From NCBI GenBank assembly GCA_013423325.1, contig BLJB01000179.1, positions 1 to 62,648 on the forward strand: DNA of 62,648 nucleotides, written 5' to 3'. The notes beneath the pieces were generated by a model. The model saw only the letters and a list, made by a program, of their open reading frames with translations. It searched no databases and was not told the DNA's origin. This document shows positions 10,666 to 21,498 of the stretch, piece after piece. Numbering within the stretch: the first letter of the stretch is position 1; each line of letters opens with the position of its first letter. A program made the translations under genes and the position numbers. This DNA comes from Usnea hakonensis. Its lineage: Eukaryota; Ascomycota; Lecanoromycetes; Lecanorales; Parmeliaceae.

Positions 10666-11640
10666 TAATTTTTCTGCCAGTAGATCACGGTACACGAGAT
10701 TGTCCTGACCACCCCTTGCGACCTCTCCAACGTCTCTTTCTACATCATATACCTGCTCCAGGGTCTGCGGAATGTATTGATTTCGAAATACCTCAGTCTC
10801 AACTTCAGCATCTGCATTGTCTCCCTCAGTCTCTTCCGGCCTGTTCTCGAATAACGTCTGTAATATGGTAGCCATGTTCTCTGAGGTTGTACCGCCTTGG
10901 GTTGCAGTTATGAAACCAAAGGTAGTCCTTTCCGAAAGCGAGTCGACACCTTTTCGGCGAAAGAACTCGCTAACATTTTTGATATCCATTCGCAGGAACT
11001 CGAGACTTCGTGGATATCGTGCTCGACGCTTTGGCTTACATCAATAAGATATAGCTTGTCATTGTGATACAAGATATTGTACTCGCTCAGATCAGCATGA
11101 ACCAGCCTGCAGTCCTGGTAGAGGATACGCGTGTACCCCAGGAGCTGCAGATATAATAATTTCCACCTTGTTTCAATATCACTTCCTACCAATTCGACAT
11201 CTTTCAGCCTTGGGGCTGGAACACCTTTCCGATCACCCAGAAAGCCCATCACAAGGACATGGAGACGTAGCAGAATTGGCTCCGGGCATGGTATACCTGC
11301 GGCGTATATTCTCTTCAGATTTCTCATCTCTTTTTCTGCCCAGACCTTGACCATGGCCCGATTATTACTCTTGCTATAGCCCTGTCTAAATCTATATTCC
11401 CCTGTAACATATTTATCCCGGTCCTTGAAAACTAGTATGCTGGTCTTGTATACTTTGATTGCCCTGTGCAAAGGAGCTACACTGGCCTCAGAACCGTCCT
11501 CTTGCGCTATAGAAAGAGCGTGGTAGACGTTGGCTTCTTTGCCAGTGGACAAGCATCCGTTAACCTCTGATACAACATTCCGATTGATCATTTGAAGTAA
11601 TATCATGCGAGTACGCGGATCCAAAACCTCAAAGATCTCG
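10666..11640 (-). pseudogene. RIO1-type atypical kinase fragment, frameshifted
   Basis: The first recognised segment is EVLDPRTRMILLQMINRN (about 11630), followed by the RIO1 nucleotide loop STGKEANVYHA, the ATP lysine in AIKVYKTS, the flexible-loop RFRQGYSKSNNRAMVKVWAEKE, the catalytic HADLSEYNIL and the metal-binding LIDVSQSVEHD. Near 11014 one base is missing, where the family reads HDHPRSLEFL. The frame shifts there and the correct reading resumes as PRSLEFLRMDIKNV..FFRRKGV to VYRDLLAEKL. The N-terminal about 100 residues and the lysine-rich C-terminal tail of RIO1 are absent at both edges. RIO1 is an essential 40S ribosome maturation factor, usually single copy, so this must be a partial duplicate; the working gene should lie elsewhere. 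Confidence 0.85.
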
Positions 11641-12780
11641 AAGAAAATACCAAAAGCTCGTTCGGAGGCCGAGTTCAACAAGCTCCTAGATGAGGAGAGA
11701 AAAAGGCTCCGGGAGGAGTTCAAAGAGCTGCTTGACATTGAGGTTCGAGATCACCGAAAAGAGAAGGAGAGAGCTGAAGATCCATACGAATATACACTTC
11801 AGATATTCCTCTCTAGGGACCTGAGCCATGATAACGTCGTCAACTCGACGAAGACGCTCTGGAGCCTATATCCAGGCTTGAAAAAGGAGGGTAATCTCAG
11901 TTGGATTCCTTGGGCTGAAAGGCAGGATCGTCCACTTCAGGCACCTTGATGAGTTTGATAAGAAGGCCGGTAAAGCCATGTCCGACTTCCATCGCCGCAA
12001 CCCCAGCAAATTCATCGATATGAGGGTATACATAAGAGCATTTGAGACACCCCTTGAGCCGGCAACACAGGAGACTGCTGCTGAGAACCAAGATTCTTCC
12101 ACTTCAACCGCCCAGAAGCGAGGAATTAGTACTGTAGATGGGCCAAATAGTCCACCTCCTAAGCAGGGTGGGCGGAAGACATTTACTGACAGGCAGCTCG
12201 AATTCCGCGAACAACAAGGCCTCCTCAAAGACGACGTAGGGACAAAGGTACAGGTGCTGGGTGCCACACTCAAGTGCTCTACGTCTACCTGTACCAACGA
12301 GCATCACTATTGCTGGATTGAGGATGGTGTCCATTACAACGTGAATGATCATATCCAACGAGAGCAGTGGGCCCGTCAATGGCAAGCTGGTGAGATAGAT
12401 GAGTTTACACCACCACCGAAGATACGCAAGCACCTCTACCTCGCTGAGATGGATCGCAAACGGCTTGCTCCTTCAGCAAAGAAATCGCGTCAACAAGAAC
12501 GCGAGGAGCAAGAGGAACGGTGGCGTGAGGAGGACGAGCAACGACGTCATGAGCAACGAGAAGCTGATCGTCGACGTCAAGAACGTGACGATCGTATAGA
12601 ACAACGTCAGGACCGTCAAGCCGAGCGGTATGAGAGGCAAATGGAGCAATACAGGAGTATAAAGGATCAAGAGCAACAAATGAAGATGCAAAGAAAAATC
12701 GAGAAGCAACGGGAGATTATGGAAGAAAGCGAGGATTTGTTAGTGATTTTTACTACCCTGTCTGACGTGCTCCCAAGGGG
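11641..12780 (+). pseudogene. Repeat-associated coiled-coil ORF of unknown function
   Basis: A plus-strand coding stretch starts within the RIO1 junction as ARSEAEFNKLLDEERKRLREEFKE, shifts frame near 11880, and continues through EFDKKAGKAMSDFHRRNPSK into an ORF that begins at 11978. That ORF holds a C-x4-C-x4-H-x2-C cluster (CSTSTCTNEHHYC, about residues 100-112) and then about 100 residues of very E/R/Q-rich, presumably coiled-coil sequence. The coding pattern ends at about 12760, where it runs into the Helitron fragment on the other strand. I do not recognise a named family. Position between two truncated elements suggests a transposon-borne or captured gene. The frameshift argues against a full product. 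Confidence 0.45.
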
Positions 12781-14980
12781 TCTACAGGACTGGAATGGGG
12801 GAGGAGGAGGAGGGGGGGGGGCCATAGCTTGCTTACCAAGGACCTTCTTCAAGATATCGTGCATCAGAGCCTTCAGCTTCAGATTGAACACCCTGGCAAC
12901 CAAATCCGGTCGTTCATGGGCCTTTTCGCCAGGCAGGAGGTTTTCAGTGATCTCACGCCACTTGGGATTGCAGGTGAAGGTCGTGAAGAGGTCGGGACGG
13001 CCGAATTTGGAAGAGAGTGCAATGGCGTCCTGATACAGCTGTTTCATGTACCGTGGGCCACCGGGGTGTGAGGAAGGGAGGACGATTCGTTGCTTGCCGG
13101 CCTCAGCACCGGTGGTAGCACCGTCCGCCTGGGCATTCCTGACAGCTTGGTAGGTATCAGCGCGAATGGTCTTTTGGTTCTTCTTGACCCAGTTGAGATC
13201 ACTGCTCTCGCAGGCGATATATGCATCGCAGACGAAATGCTGCAACAGTTTGCCGCTGTGGAGGAGGCGATTGAATTTGCCGGTGCGGATTTGCATAAGA
13301 TACATGTGCAGGGTCAGCGGCGAATACAGTAGGACGAACAGGCACGACGAACCGGTAGTATGCCTTGAGAGTCACTCGTTTGGAGCCACCTCTGCCCACC
13401 GCTCGTACTCGTGATATAGGAGGTCCGCCAGGCAAACGTCGCTGGGCAAGAAGACTCCCACCGAGGCTGACACCCGAATTCGGTATGTCGCTACGCCACG
13501 AAGGTTCGCCAAAAGGAAAGATGAGGGGGTAACGCAGAGGCATGTAAGCTGGATGCCAGTACGGAACACTGAATCTGTCACCGGTTCTGGCCTCAATCAC
13601 CACATCTTTCGCCTCAGGCATGCTCAGTGGATCATCCGGGTCGCCCTCCCAAGCGATCGCGACCTCGTCTGAAGTAGGGCGATTGTAGGTCCTTGGATCA
13701 TGGTGTCGAGGATTCTCATGAAGCAGCCTGTAGCCCCGAAGATTCGGTGTATTTGCCAGCCGATCAGACATGGTCTTGAGGGCATTGATGTAAGGGTTGA
13801 TAGAGCGAAGGATTCGAGCTATCTTTGCGGTGCAGGGTCTCTTTGGTGGCCTCATAAAAGCCATGCCTGGTGCACTTAGTGAGGTGAAAATGCGATTGGA
13901 AGAGTCATACCGTGTTATTGCCTGGTCCTGAGTGCTACCATCCATGGTATAGATCTGGCCGAAGACGTACCTGTGGCCTTCCGGCGGTGCAAGGGCAGGC
14001 ATATGAGTCGAAATCGTGCCCTGCACCCTGCATGTGAAAGGATTCGTGCTCTGGTCAATCGTCACCTGCTGTGAGGCCATGGATGCGGCGTTATTGTACT
14101 GAACACTGTGCTCGCGGTAGTCTCTGCAGTCCTCGGTGAGACGGCCGGTGATGGGATTCGTGGAATGGAGGATGTTGTTAAGTGCCTGTTCATCTGCATT
14201 AACAGGCTCATTTGGACGCGTGTCGGCACCCTCATCGTCACCGAAATCGTCATCGTCGTCTTCGTAGATGTCCGTTTCAGGTGCACCGACTTCAGTCCTT
14301 CCTTTGTCACAGCACCATTGGGCCTTTTCGCCTTTGAATGAGGCTGCACCGCATTTGCCGCAGATTTGGTCCATCGCTCCCAAATAATGACGATCCGGCT
14401 CTTCTGTATAAGCGCAGCGCGCAATGTAGTCTTGCAAATGCGGTCGCAGAAAAGGACTGGCACGAAGTGAGTCCAGTGGTGGTGACTCGGTGAATCTGTC
14501 AAACGCGTCCTCGTTGTCGATGAAGATTCGCTCCCAGCGGTCGTCTGGGGGCTCTGAAGCAAAGTCTGAAGCAGAAAGGAAGTCATCGCTGGCTTGCGAA
14601 GACGGTGGTATCTGTGCCGAAGTCGGTATGAAGTCATTCGCGTTCGTTTGGGAGGACGGTGGTGAAAAATCAGGCTCGTCAGGAGCCAGTGGATCTGAAG
14701 AGAATTGGGATGAGGCTTGGGAGGAGGATTGGAAGGAGGATTGGGATGATTGTGAGTCGATTCGAGGCCTCTTTGAACTCCCTTTCGGCCTGCCCACTCC
14801 ATGGCGTTTGGGTATGGAGGAGGCCGGTCTTTTACCTCTGTTGGCGGCGGTGAGAGATTCGCGCAGAGGCGTTAGCAAGGCCTGTACAACGCGCAGAAGA
14901 GTGATCAGAGTACCTAAGACGCTTTGTAACGCTAGGGCGAGGAGTATTGAAGGCGAATGTAGTATTCATGCTATGTAATG
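12781..14980 (-). mobile_element. Truncated Helitron (Helitron-like N-terminal domain only)
   Basis: The minus-strand frame starts about 14878. It has a Ser/Gln-rich head, a Cys cluster (CGKCGAASF..CC), an acidic tract and then the Helitron-like N-terminal domain: FGQIYTMD, YNRPTSDEVA, YMPLRYPLIFPFGEPSW, and in a second frame LLHSGKLLQHFVCDAY, NWVKKNQKTIRADTYQ, ILPSSHPGGPRYMKQLYQDA, GRPDLFTTFTCNPKWREI and RPDLVARVFNLKL. The switch between frames is near 13335-13350, a one-base shift. In full Helitrons this domain precedes an HUH rolling-circle replicase and a Pif1-type helicase. Both are missing: coding ends in a poly-proline run encoded by a G-rich tract at about 12796-12823. I could not place the 5' TC or 3' CTRR termini by eye. 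It is non-autonomous. Confidence 0.82.
12796..12823. repeat. G-rich tract at Helitron breakpoint
   Basis: A purine run of the form TGGGGGAGGAGG followed by ten consecutive G. It marks the place where Helitron coding homology on the minus strand stops and the plus-strand coiled-coil ORF has already ended. Such tracts are prone to slippage and breakage. Confidence 0.6.
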
Positions 14981-16427
14981 TAGGACGAAAGGTTGAAAAA
15001 CGCGTTGGGAGGATAAACAATCGATTTTCGCCAAGGCACTAAAAGTGGTGATCGTGAACACGGTTTGGGAGGAGGTTTTTTCAAAAATTCCACATCTATG
15101 GATAATGCATCGATTTCAATAATTTTTACATCGTTAGAAAGCGCAAAATACGCTCTATATTTACGTGGTTTAGCGATAAATGCAGTGTGTAGGGAACACG
15201 GCAATTGTATTTGTAGACTTTTTCATCCCGGACGGAGTTTTGGTGGTCGCGGGCAGATAGAAACGCCGTGCTGACTCAGCGCCAAGAGTCCGAAATAGGA
15301 AGTGAAGCCGAATTTATGATTGGCTCCACATACAAATGTTAGTGTCTTGGTGGTTAGCTCTTTATATATATTGATTACAGATATTTGGTCATAAATCTAT
15401 AAGCGTCGCAAACCCACTCTTCATGTATTATTAATACTCAAAAACGTTCAAACTTATTTGATAATCCTTCGAGGGGCTCGTTTAGATTCAATGACGTTGC
15501 GCAGGATTTTTTTTTTGAGAGGATTTCTGGTTAGAATTATACGCGTAGAACCATGGAACTGGCGTGGCGCAGGCCGAGGTACTGCCTCACGAGGGTCAGC
15601 CCCTGGTGGAAAAGTGGACGGGGATTGCTGAGTATACCGCATATGAGACGGCCTTGGAAAATGGATAAAAGACAATGACATAAATGCCAAGACACCCTCG
15701 GTCGTTGCCTCATGTCGTCGTCATTGTTGCTTGGGCGCAGTATCTTAGCACCACGTAATAATGTAGGGTGTTCAAGAGCATCACTTCTTCATGGCCATTT
15801 CGTTTTAAGATTGTTATTAGCTACCTTGGTACCGGAGACTCTTTCTTTCCCATGCCCCCATGCAATGATTGCGACCACGGGATGGGATTTCGCATTGGGA
15901 TTTTGAATTGGGATCTTGAGTTGAATTCGATCCGTCGGAGCAGCGTCCGCTGTCCGATCCATGGCGTCTATGAGTCCAGGGGCGGGCTGTGTGGTACTCA
16001 ATGTCATTGGACAATAACTGAACAATCACATCTATTGGTTGCTATTGGTTTATCGGTCATGGGATATTGGGGATGCCTTTGCCTCTTCCTTCTCTTGTTC
16101 CCGTCCTCGCTGTCCTTTGAATAAAGGGTTTGAAAGCTATCTCATCTATCGAGATCAGGCGGATTCCACGCCGGCTTATATCTCCGGTTTTTTAGACCAA
16201 TGGATTTCCATTTCCATCGGTTACAAGCCAAATTCCCATCATTGAAAAGCTCTTCCCCGTGAATGTCCATCCTCGGCATGCTATCATAGGGCCATTCAAC
16301 CGAAATATAAATCTATCAATCCTCTTAGCTGCAACCTGATCCAACTTCTGATCTATCCCCCAACCCACCTCACCCATTGACCCTGGGTCACAGTAATCTT
16401 CCCGTCAGTGTCAAGCTTGCGACAAGA
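14981..16427. other. Helitron 5' flank and regulator upstream region
   Basis: The part near 15080-15460 is AT-rich and may be the terminal, non-coding end of the Helitron; I see no gene there. A 78-codon minus-strand frame at 15454-15690 has no recognisable features. The last 200 bp before 16428 are C/T-rich and presumably hold the promoter of the following Zn2Cys6 gene. Confidence 0.4.
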
Positions 16428-18568
16428 ATGGATGCCGCCATGACCGGGAGCCCTGAGCCGGACACCATAGCGAGTGACAGTTCAGGCAACTCTATGCACG
16501 ACACCCATCTATCTCCTTCAAACTCCACAACTTCCACCAACACAATCACCTCGAAAGATGCATCAAGTCAACGCAGGCCAAAATTATCCGCTGGTAGAAA
16601 AAGGAAGGTTCCTGACTCAGTCACTCCTAATGCCTGTACGAATTGCAAGCAGGCGAGAGCCAAGGTGGGCCCTTGCTTCCCTGTCTCTTGTCTTCCCCTG
16701 CCCGATGGAAAAATTGCATACTAAGCTGTCGGCCATAGTGCGACGGAGTCAAGCCAGCCTGCCGGCGCTGCGTGCAACGTCATGTCCCAGATCCTTGTCA
16801 TTACGAAATCCATGCAAAAACAGCAAAGGAGCAGATGATTCGAGAGGTTCAGCGTCTGCAGCGGAAGAGCGAGTATTTGGAAGAGGAGAAGAATTCGTTA
16901 TGGGAAAAGAACAGCTGGATAGAGCAAATCATACGCTCACTCAAAGACGATGGACAGGGCCTCGAGATCATCACCAAATTGAGGCGTGGCGAATCCCATA
17001 AAGCTATTGCCGAATGGCTTGGTCGACCTTTAGTCGGGTCCGATACTCGGCCTGTGTCTCCCACAACGGAATATGGGATCAGTCAAGCCATTGAACAGTA
17101 TCACCGATACCTGGTCGATCATCACGATCCCCGGTTTTGGACCAACGTGTCGACGCAAGCGGAGTTGATTGAGCACCTGATCAAGCTGTACTTTACTTGG
17201 ATACATCCCGTGCATGTGCTATTCGATGAGGATCACTTTATGACGAGCTTTAGGGAGTGTGTGGATACCTACTGTTCTCCGGCCTTGGTCAACATCATCT
17301 GTGCCATGTCCTGTCATCTTCTTCACGATACTCGGGATGACGACAAGGAGACACAGTCGGGTATCGATTCTCTCCGGGCAGATTTCCTCAAGGAGTCGAA
17401 GTCTTTGATGAAGCATGCGGACCCTGGGAAAATGACCAATATACAGACTTACGCCATAATGTTCCTCGTCGAACTTGGAAGCGGAGACGGCCTCAAAGCT
17501 AACGCACACCTAAGTTTGGCTGTGGAAAGCTTGATTGGCAAGAAAACATCAGAGCAATCTTCTGAAGCAGAGGAAGTGGCAGCATGGGGCATCTTCACTT
17601 TACATACGTATGTTGCCAGTCCCAGGATTTGTTGTGAGTTGGCTGACTAATGAAAGCAGTGCATGGTCAGGCCTGATATATGGAAAACCCTCCGCTCCCA
17701 TCTCCACACACGCCATTCCTTTTGCGAACATAGCTGTAGATCAAGATCAAGGGAGATAGGATATGTATCAGCAACCTGGCGACGGCAATTTAGAAGATGG
17801 GTACCGGAAAACCAATGAACGGAAGAGTTTGGCAGTCTTGACTGCTCGTGAGCATGCAAAACTCTTTCTCATCGTCCACAAATGCATCCTCGTCTACAGC
17901 GGCTTCCGGAGTAAGATATCTGCCGATTCCCTACTGGGTGTCCTCGAGCGGTATATTGCGTGGAAAGATGGACTGCCCCCAGAGCTTCAAAGTGTTGAGA
18001 GCCAAACTCTTCCGCATGTTTTGTTTTTACAGTGAGTGTTTCCCTAGGTATAGTCATCTGGAATTCTGCTTACACTTGCAGCATCCAATACCATGCTGCC
18101 ATCGTGCAGCTGCTCCAACCCCTCCTTCACCTCGGTCACTTGGATCAGGAGTCATACAGACACCTCCTATGGTTCGTCGTCAATCATGCAAAAATAGGCA
18201 TTGAGCTCTTGATGCAATATACAACCATATTTACCAACTTTTACCTCTCCCCAATTCAACTCTTTTGTCTGGTCAACCTTGCCGATGCACTGGTGCGGTA
18301 CGGCGATTTTGATGATGCCACTGTTAGAACGGTCGAATTCTGTTTCACCTCCCTAGAGGAAGCCAAGATCGGCTACCCGCTCGCCGGGGCTTTACAGAAG
18401 ATGTTCCGTCAATCCCTCACTGAGTATAGAATCCCCGTCTCTGACGAGCTCGAGCGTATGATAGAAGTAGGAGGAGTGTATAATCGAGAAGCCCCTATTG
18501 CATCATTTCTAGGACCTAAGTTAACAATGCTGATACTTGCTTTCCTGACAGGAGCATTCTCGGAGTAA
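16428..18568 (+). pseudogene. Zn2Cys6 transcription factor with one in-frame TAG
   Basis: Exons 16428-16664, 16739-17607, 17660-18031 and 18082-18568 sum to 1965 nt, an exact 655 codons, with donors GTGGGC, GTATGT and GTGAGT. The first intron splits the zinc cluster: ACTNCKQARAK|CDGVKPACRRCVQRHVPDPC. A coiled coil follows (LQRKSEYLEEEKNSLWEKN), then a fungal-specific regulatory domain (PVHVLFDEDHF, and near the end HIQYHAAIVQLLQPL and LVNLADALVRYGDFDDA). The only fault is TAG at 17757-17759, in the context QDQGR-stop-DMYQQPG. Related proteins often have Trp in this linker, so TGG to TAG is a plausible single change. Unless the stop is a sequence error or is read through, the protein would lose its C-terminal third. 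The start at 16428 is the first ATG in frame. Confidence 0.75.
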
Positions 18569-19285
18569 GCTGATCATCGGGGGAAAGAAGCAGATCGATG
18601 GGAAAAGAAATGGGCATGCGTTTGACTGATAGGGCCAGTGAAATTGCGATTTTTCTGCAGGTAGACAGTTCAGTATCAGCAGAGGGGTTTTCGTGGGTGT
18701 TACCCGTGTCCCCCGCCCTAGCGTCCCCGATCACCATCTGAACGGGTCCACCTGCATCAAGGCACGCTGATACGCAAATTTTACATGGGGCCCACTACAC
18801 CCTTTCCCCAGCAAACCTCGCTTGAGCAGATGATCATAACCCAAGTAGACTTGATTAGAAGAAGAATAGTCAAGTCGACACAGAAGGCTCTCAGCTTTGA
18901 CTAATAAGGATTCCCACTTCGATCTAGTGGGGGGAGAGACAGCTAGCTCCTTTTCCCCATGCTTTACCTTCCAGATTAGAACACTGGTACACAGATGTCC
19001 CTTATTACTGGAAGAAAAATTTAATATCAAAGCGTCTTGCTCTTGAGCGGGTGAGGAGAAAGATGATAGGTGACCGATCTCAATAGAGACCAGTCATTCC
19101 AGCAGACCCTTACCTCCACATATCGAATGGACCGTGATGACGTTTGCATTTCCGGCTCCAGACAAGTCAACTTACAGACTCAGAGACCTACATTCTGAGT
19201 TTTCCGTATGCTATTGGAAAGGAGAATAAGCCATTCATGCAAAGAAAGGGATCAGCGATGCGAGCTACTAGCGACCTTGGTTTTT
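18569..19285. other. Intergenic, no gene seen
   Basis: No supported coding sequence on either strand. The region lies between the regulator and the repeat-flanked tRNA-like unit. Confidence 0.45.
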
Positions 19286-19334
19286 GTTAAAAACGATAGT
19301 AAAGAGTTCTTACTTCTCTATTTATATTTTAACT
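19286..19334 (+). repeat. 49-bp direct repeat, copy 1
   Basis: This copy begins GTTAAAAACGATAGTAAAG and ends TATTTATATTTTAACT. A second copy lies at 19535-19583 with only about four differences. The pair brackets a 200-bp insert that contains a tRNA-like sequence, suggesting a small mobile element or duplicated tail. Confidence 0.75.
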
Positions 19335-19439
19335 CGACCCTTAAAGAGAGAAGTGAGAACGGGCTTTTCAACGTATTTTTGCGGAAGCTGAGTGCGCAGT
19401 CGAATCGGCGGACTGCGTTTAATCACTATCTGTTAGTGA

Positions 19440-19530
19440 ACGACAGCCGGACTCGAACCACGACCCTGTTTGTGGGCGGAACTGTTCTGTTTCGTACGGA
19501 AATTGTCCCACTCGGCTATCCGGGCTCATA
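19440..19530 (-). ncRNA. tRNA-like sequence with Pol III A and B boxes
   Basis: Reading the minus strand, TAGCCGAGTGGG (19518-19507) fits the internal A box and GGTTCGAGTCC (19459-19449) is a perfect B box; 47 bases lie between them, as in tRNA genes. The flanks AGCCCGG and CCGGCT can pair only partly, and I cannot fold a full cloverleaf or assign an anticodon. It is best read as a degenerate tRNA or the tRNA-derived head of a SINE-like element, since it sits between 49-bp direct repeats. Confidence 0.5.
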
Positions 19531-19534
19531 ACCT

Positions 19535-19583
19535 GTTAAAAAGGATAATAGAGAGTTCTTACTTCTCTATTTATATTTTAACT
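19535..19583 (+). repeat. 49-bp direct repeat, copy 2
   Basis: This copy reads GTTAAAAAGGATAATAGAG to TATTTATATTTTAACT. It lies 200 bp downstream of the first copy in the same orientation. Confidence 0.75.
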
Positions 19584-19793
19584 GTTTTGGCAATCAGCAA
19601 CCAGCCGGCCTGCGATCACTAACCTTCCTACCGACTGCACTATTGTACCCTTTAACTTGAGCTTCTCGCAATCTTCCAGATCACCTTAGATCTGCATTTC
19701 CGCTTTTGAACTTAATGACACTCGCAAGTTCGAGTTCTGATCTGATTACCTCACAAGCTGGCTATTCAAGCATTTCTTACACTGTTTCAAAAG

Positions 19794-20475
19794 ATGGCAC
19801 CCGCAGATCTTACTTGTTGCATCCGCGTGGAGAAGACCGAAGGTAATGATTGTGACAATGGGCAACCACAGGAAGTGGTCACTCTCCCCCTTAGAGACTG
19901 CCCTGACATAGGAATCGAAATACGCACACGCTGGGCGACTGAGGTCATGAAGCACTTTAAGCAAATCAGGAAACCTCGCACCTGCATTCGGCCATGGGAT
20001 TTTGTTGAACGACTCGCACAACGCCTTGATGGGCTGCCATTGGCACTAGCGACGGCCGGCACATACCTCAATCAGTCGGCGGACAGCTTTGACGAGTATT
20101 TCGAACTATACGACCACAGCTGGAACGATGTCAGCCAGTATAGTAGCGGGCAGATAGATTACGAGAAGCGAACACTATACTCAACATGGAACTTGTCATT
20201 CAAACAGGTCCAGGACCAAGACCCTGCGGCGGCCGAGCTTTTAAAGCTAATGGCATACCTGGACAATCAAGACCTCTGATACGGGCTTTATTGATAAGGA
20301 CATTAGCGATGCACCGGCATGGTGGATTGAGGTTCTGAAGAGCCGGGTAAGATTCAATCGGGCGATTTCGACACTGCACAACTGCTCCCTTCTCGAGGTG
20401 AGTGCGGAACGGTATAGTCGACATGTGACTGCAGGACATTGTCTGGAGCGGGGAAGTGGTCCCATGATGCGATGA
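19794..20475 (+). pseudogene. NB-ARC-type NLR fragment
   Basis: From about 20000 the frame reads RLAQRLDGLPLALATAGTYL, then FDEYFELYDHSWNDV, RTLYSTWNLSFKQVQ and ELLKLMAYLDNQDL. This is the GLPLA motif and the following winged-helix region of fungal NB-ARC (STAND) proteins. At 20277-20279 the expected Trp is TGA. The reading continues with a one-base shift: IDKDISDAPAWWIEVLKSR..F and LHNCSLLEV. There is no P-loop, Walker B or repeat domain nearby. The first 60 codons (19794 on) are not recognisable. It is a decayed fragment of a signalling ATPase used in fungal non-self recognition or cell death. Confidence 0.7.
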
Positions 20476-20479
20476 AAAA

Positions 20480-21498
20480 AGTTTAGCGATTTGCACGGAT
20501 GGCCATTTGAAGGCAAAAAGCGCGGCCAGAATTCGTGAGTCGAGTCAGAATGGCTGTTGCGGAAATTCGATGGCCACAGACTGATACCCGTGGAACGAAT
20601 GCTCTGGGACTGTCATCATTCTGATCCGATCGGGAAAGCTCATTCGGATGGAGAAAAGGTAGATATTTCTTTTAGCTTATCCTCGCGAACTCCTTCCGCG
20701 GCCAAGATGGAATAACAGGGGGCTGACTTCAGGAGCCTGCAAAAGCGGCACCAGCCGACGTTGGATCGGTTATCGGCCGGGCATTGAGGACGCAACGATT
20801 AAGTAGTTTTAGTGAGGGCTAGCAAATGAAAAGTCCTGTTTTGCATTAATCAGCGGCGACGGAGATGTCTCCTCATAGGATCATTATGCTTATCCGTGCA
20901 TTTAAGCTCTTGCAGGGATAAAATTGGGGGAAGACTAAGAGCTGCCACTTCAGACGCTAATCCCATAATTGTGGTTGGTGATTTCATAGAGCTTAGCGGT
21001 GAGAAAAGGAAGTTTTACATCATCTTGCTGCTTCAAGCGACTCGTACTGGTCTGTCGGAATCTGCGGAAGACGTGCACGAGGCCTTCCACAGACAGCCGG
21101 ATGTAACTAACACAGAGAGGCTGGGCCAGTCGAAGGGACGCATGCTCTAAGTCAACGATGAATGCGGTCCAACTCCGCCGAGGATCAAGGCAATCATCTC
21201 CATGTGGACCAACCGAGAAAGACAGGGCAATTAATGGGATTCAATGGGAGGAAGAATTTCCCGCGCTTCTTGTTGATGCACAGGCGGACAACGGAGTTGG
21301 GTGATGCAATTTGGATGGAGCTATGTCATCGGATCGCAGTAGAAATTAATTTCATCGACAGCCACTAGCGTCCCCAGACAAAATACAAACATTGCCCGAC
21401 ACCTCACATTTCTTCTTTCCAAGACATCAACAACAACAACAACCGTCACTCTCGTCAACAATCACTCCACACATCTCGAGGTATCAACAACTCTCAAG
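20480..21498. other. Intergenic; rhodopsin upstream region
   Basis: No gene supported. The last 80 bp before the rhodopsin start are C/A-rich with a CAACAACAACAAC run, typical of a fungal 5' UTR. Confidence 0.45.

Noticed and set aside
19440..19530. Functional tRNA gene
   Set aside because: The boxes are good, but acceptor and T stems cannot be paired properly and no anticodon loop can be assigned, so it was kept only as tRNA-like.
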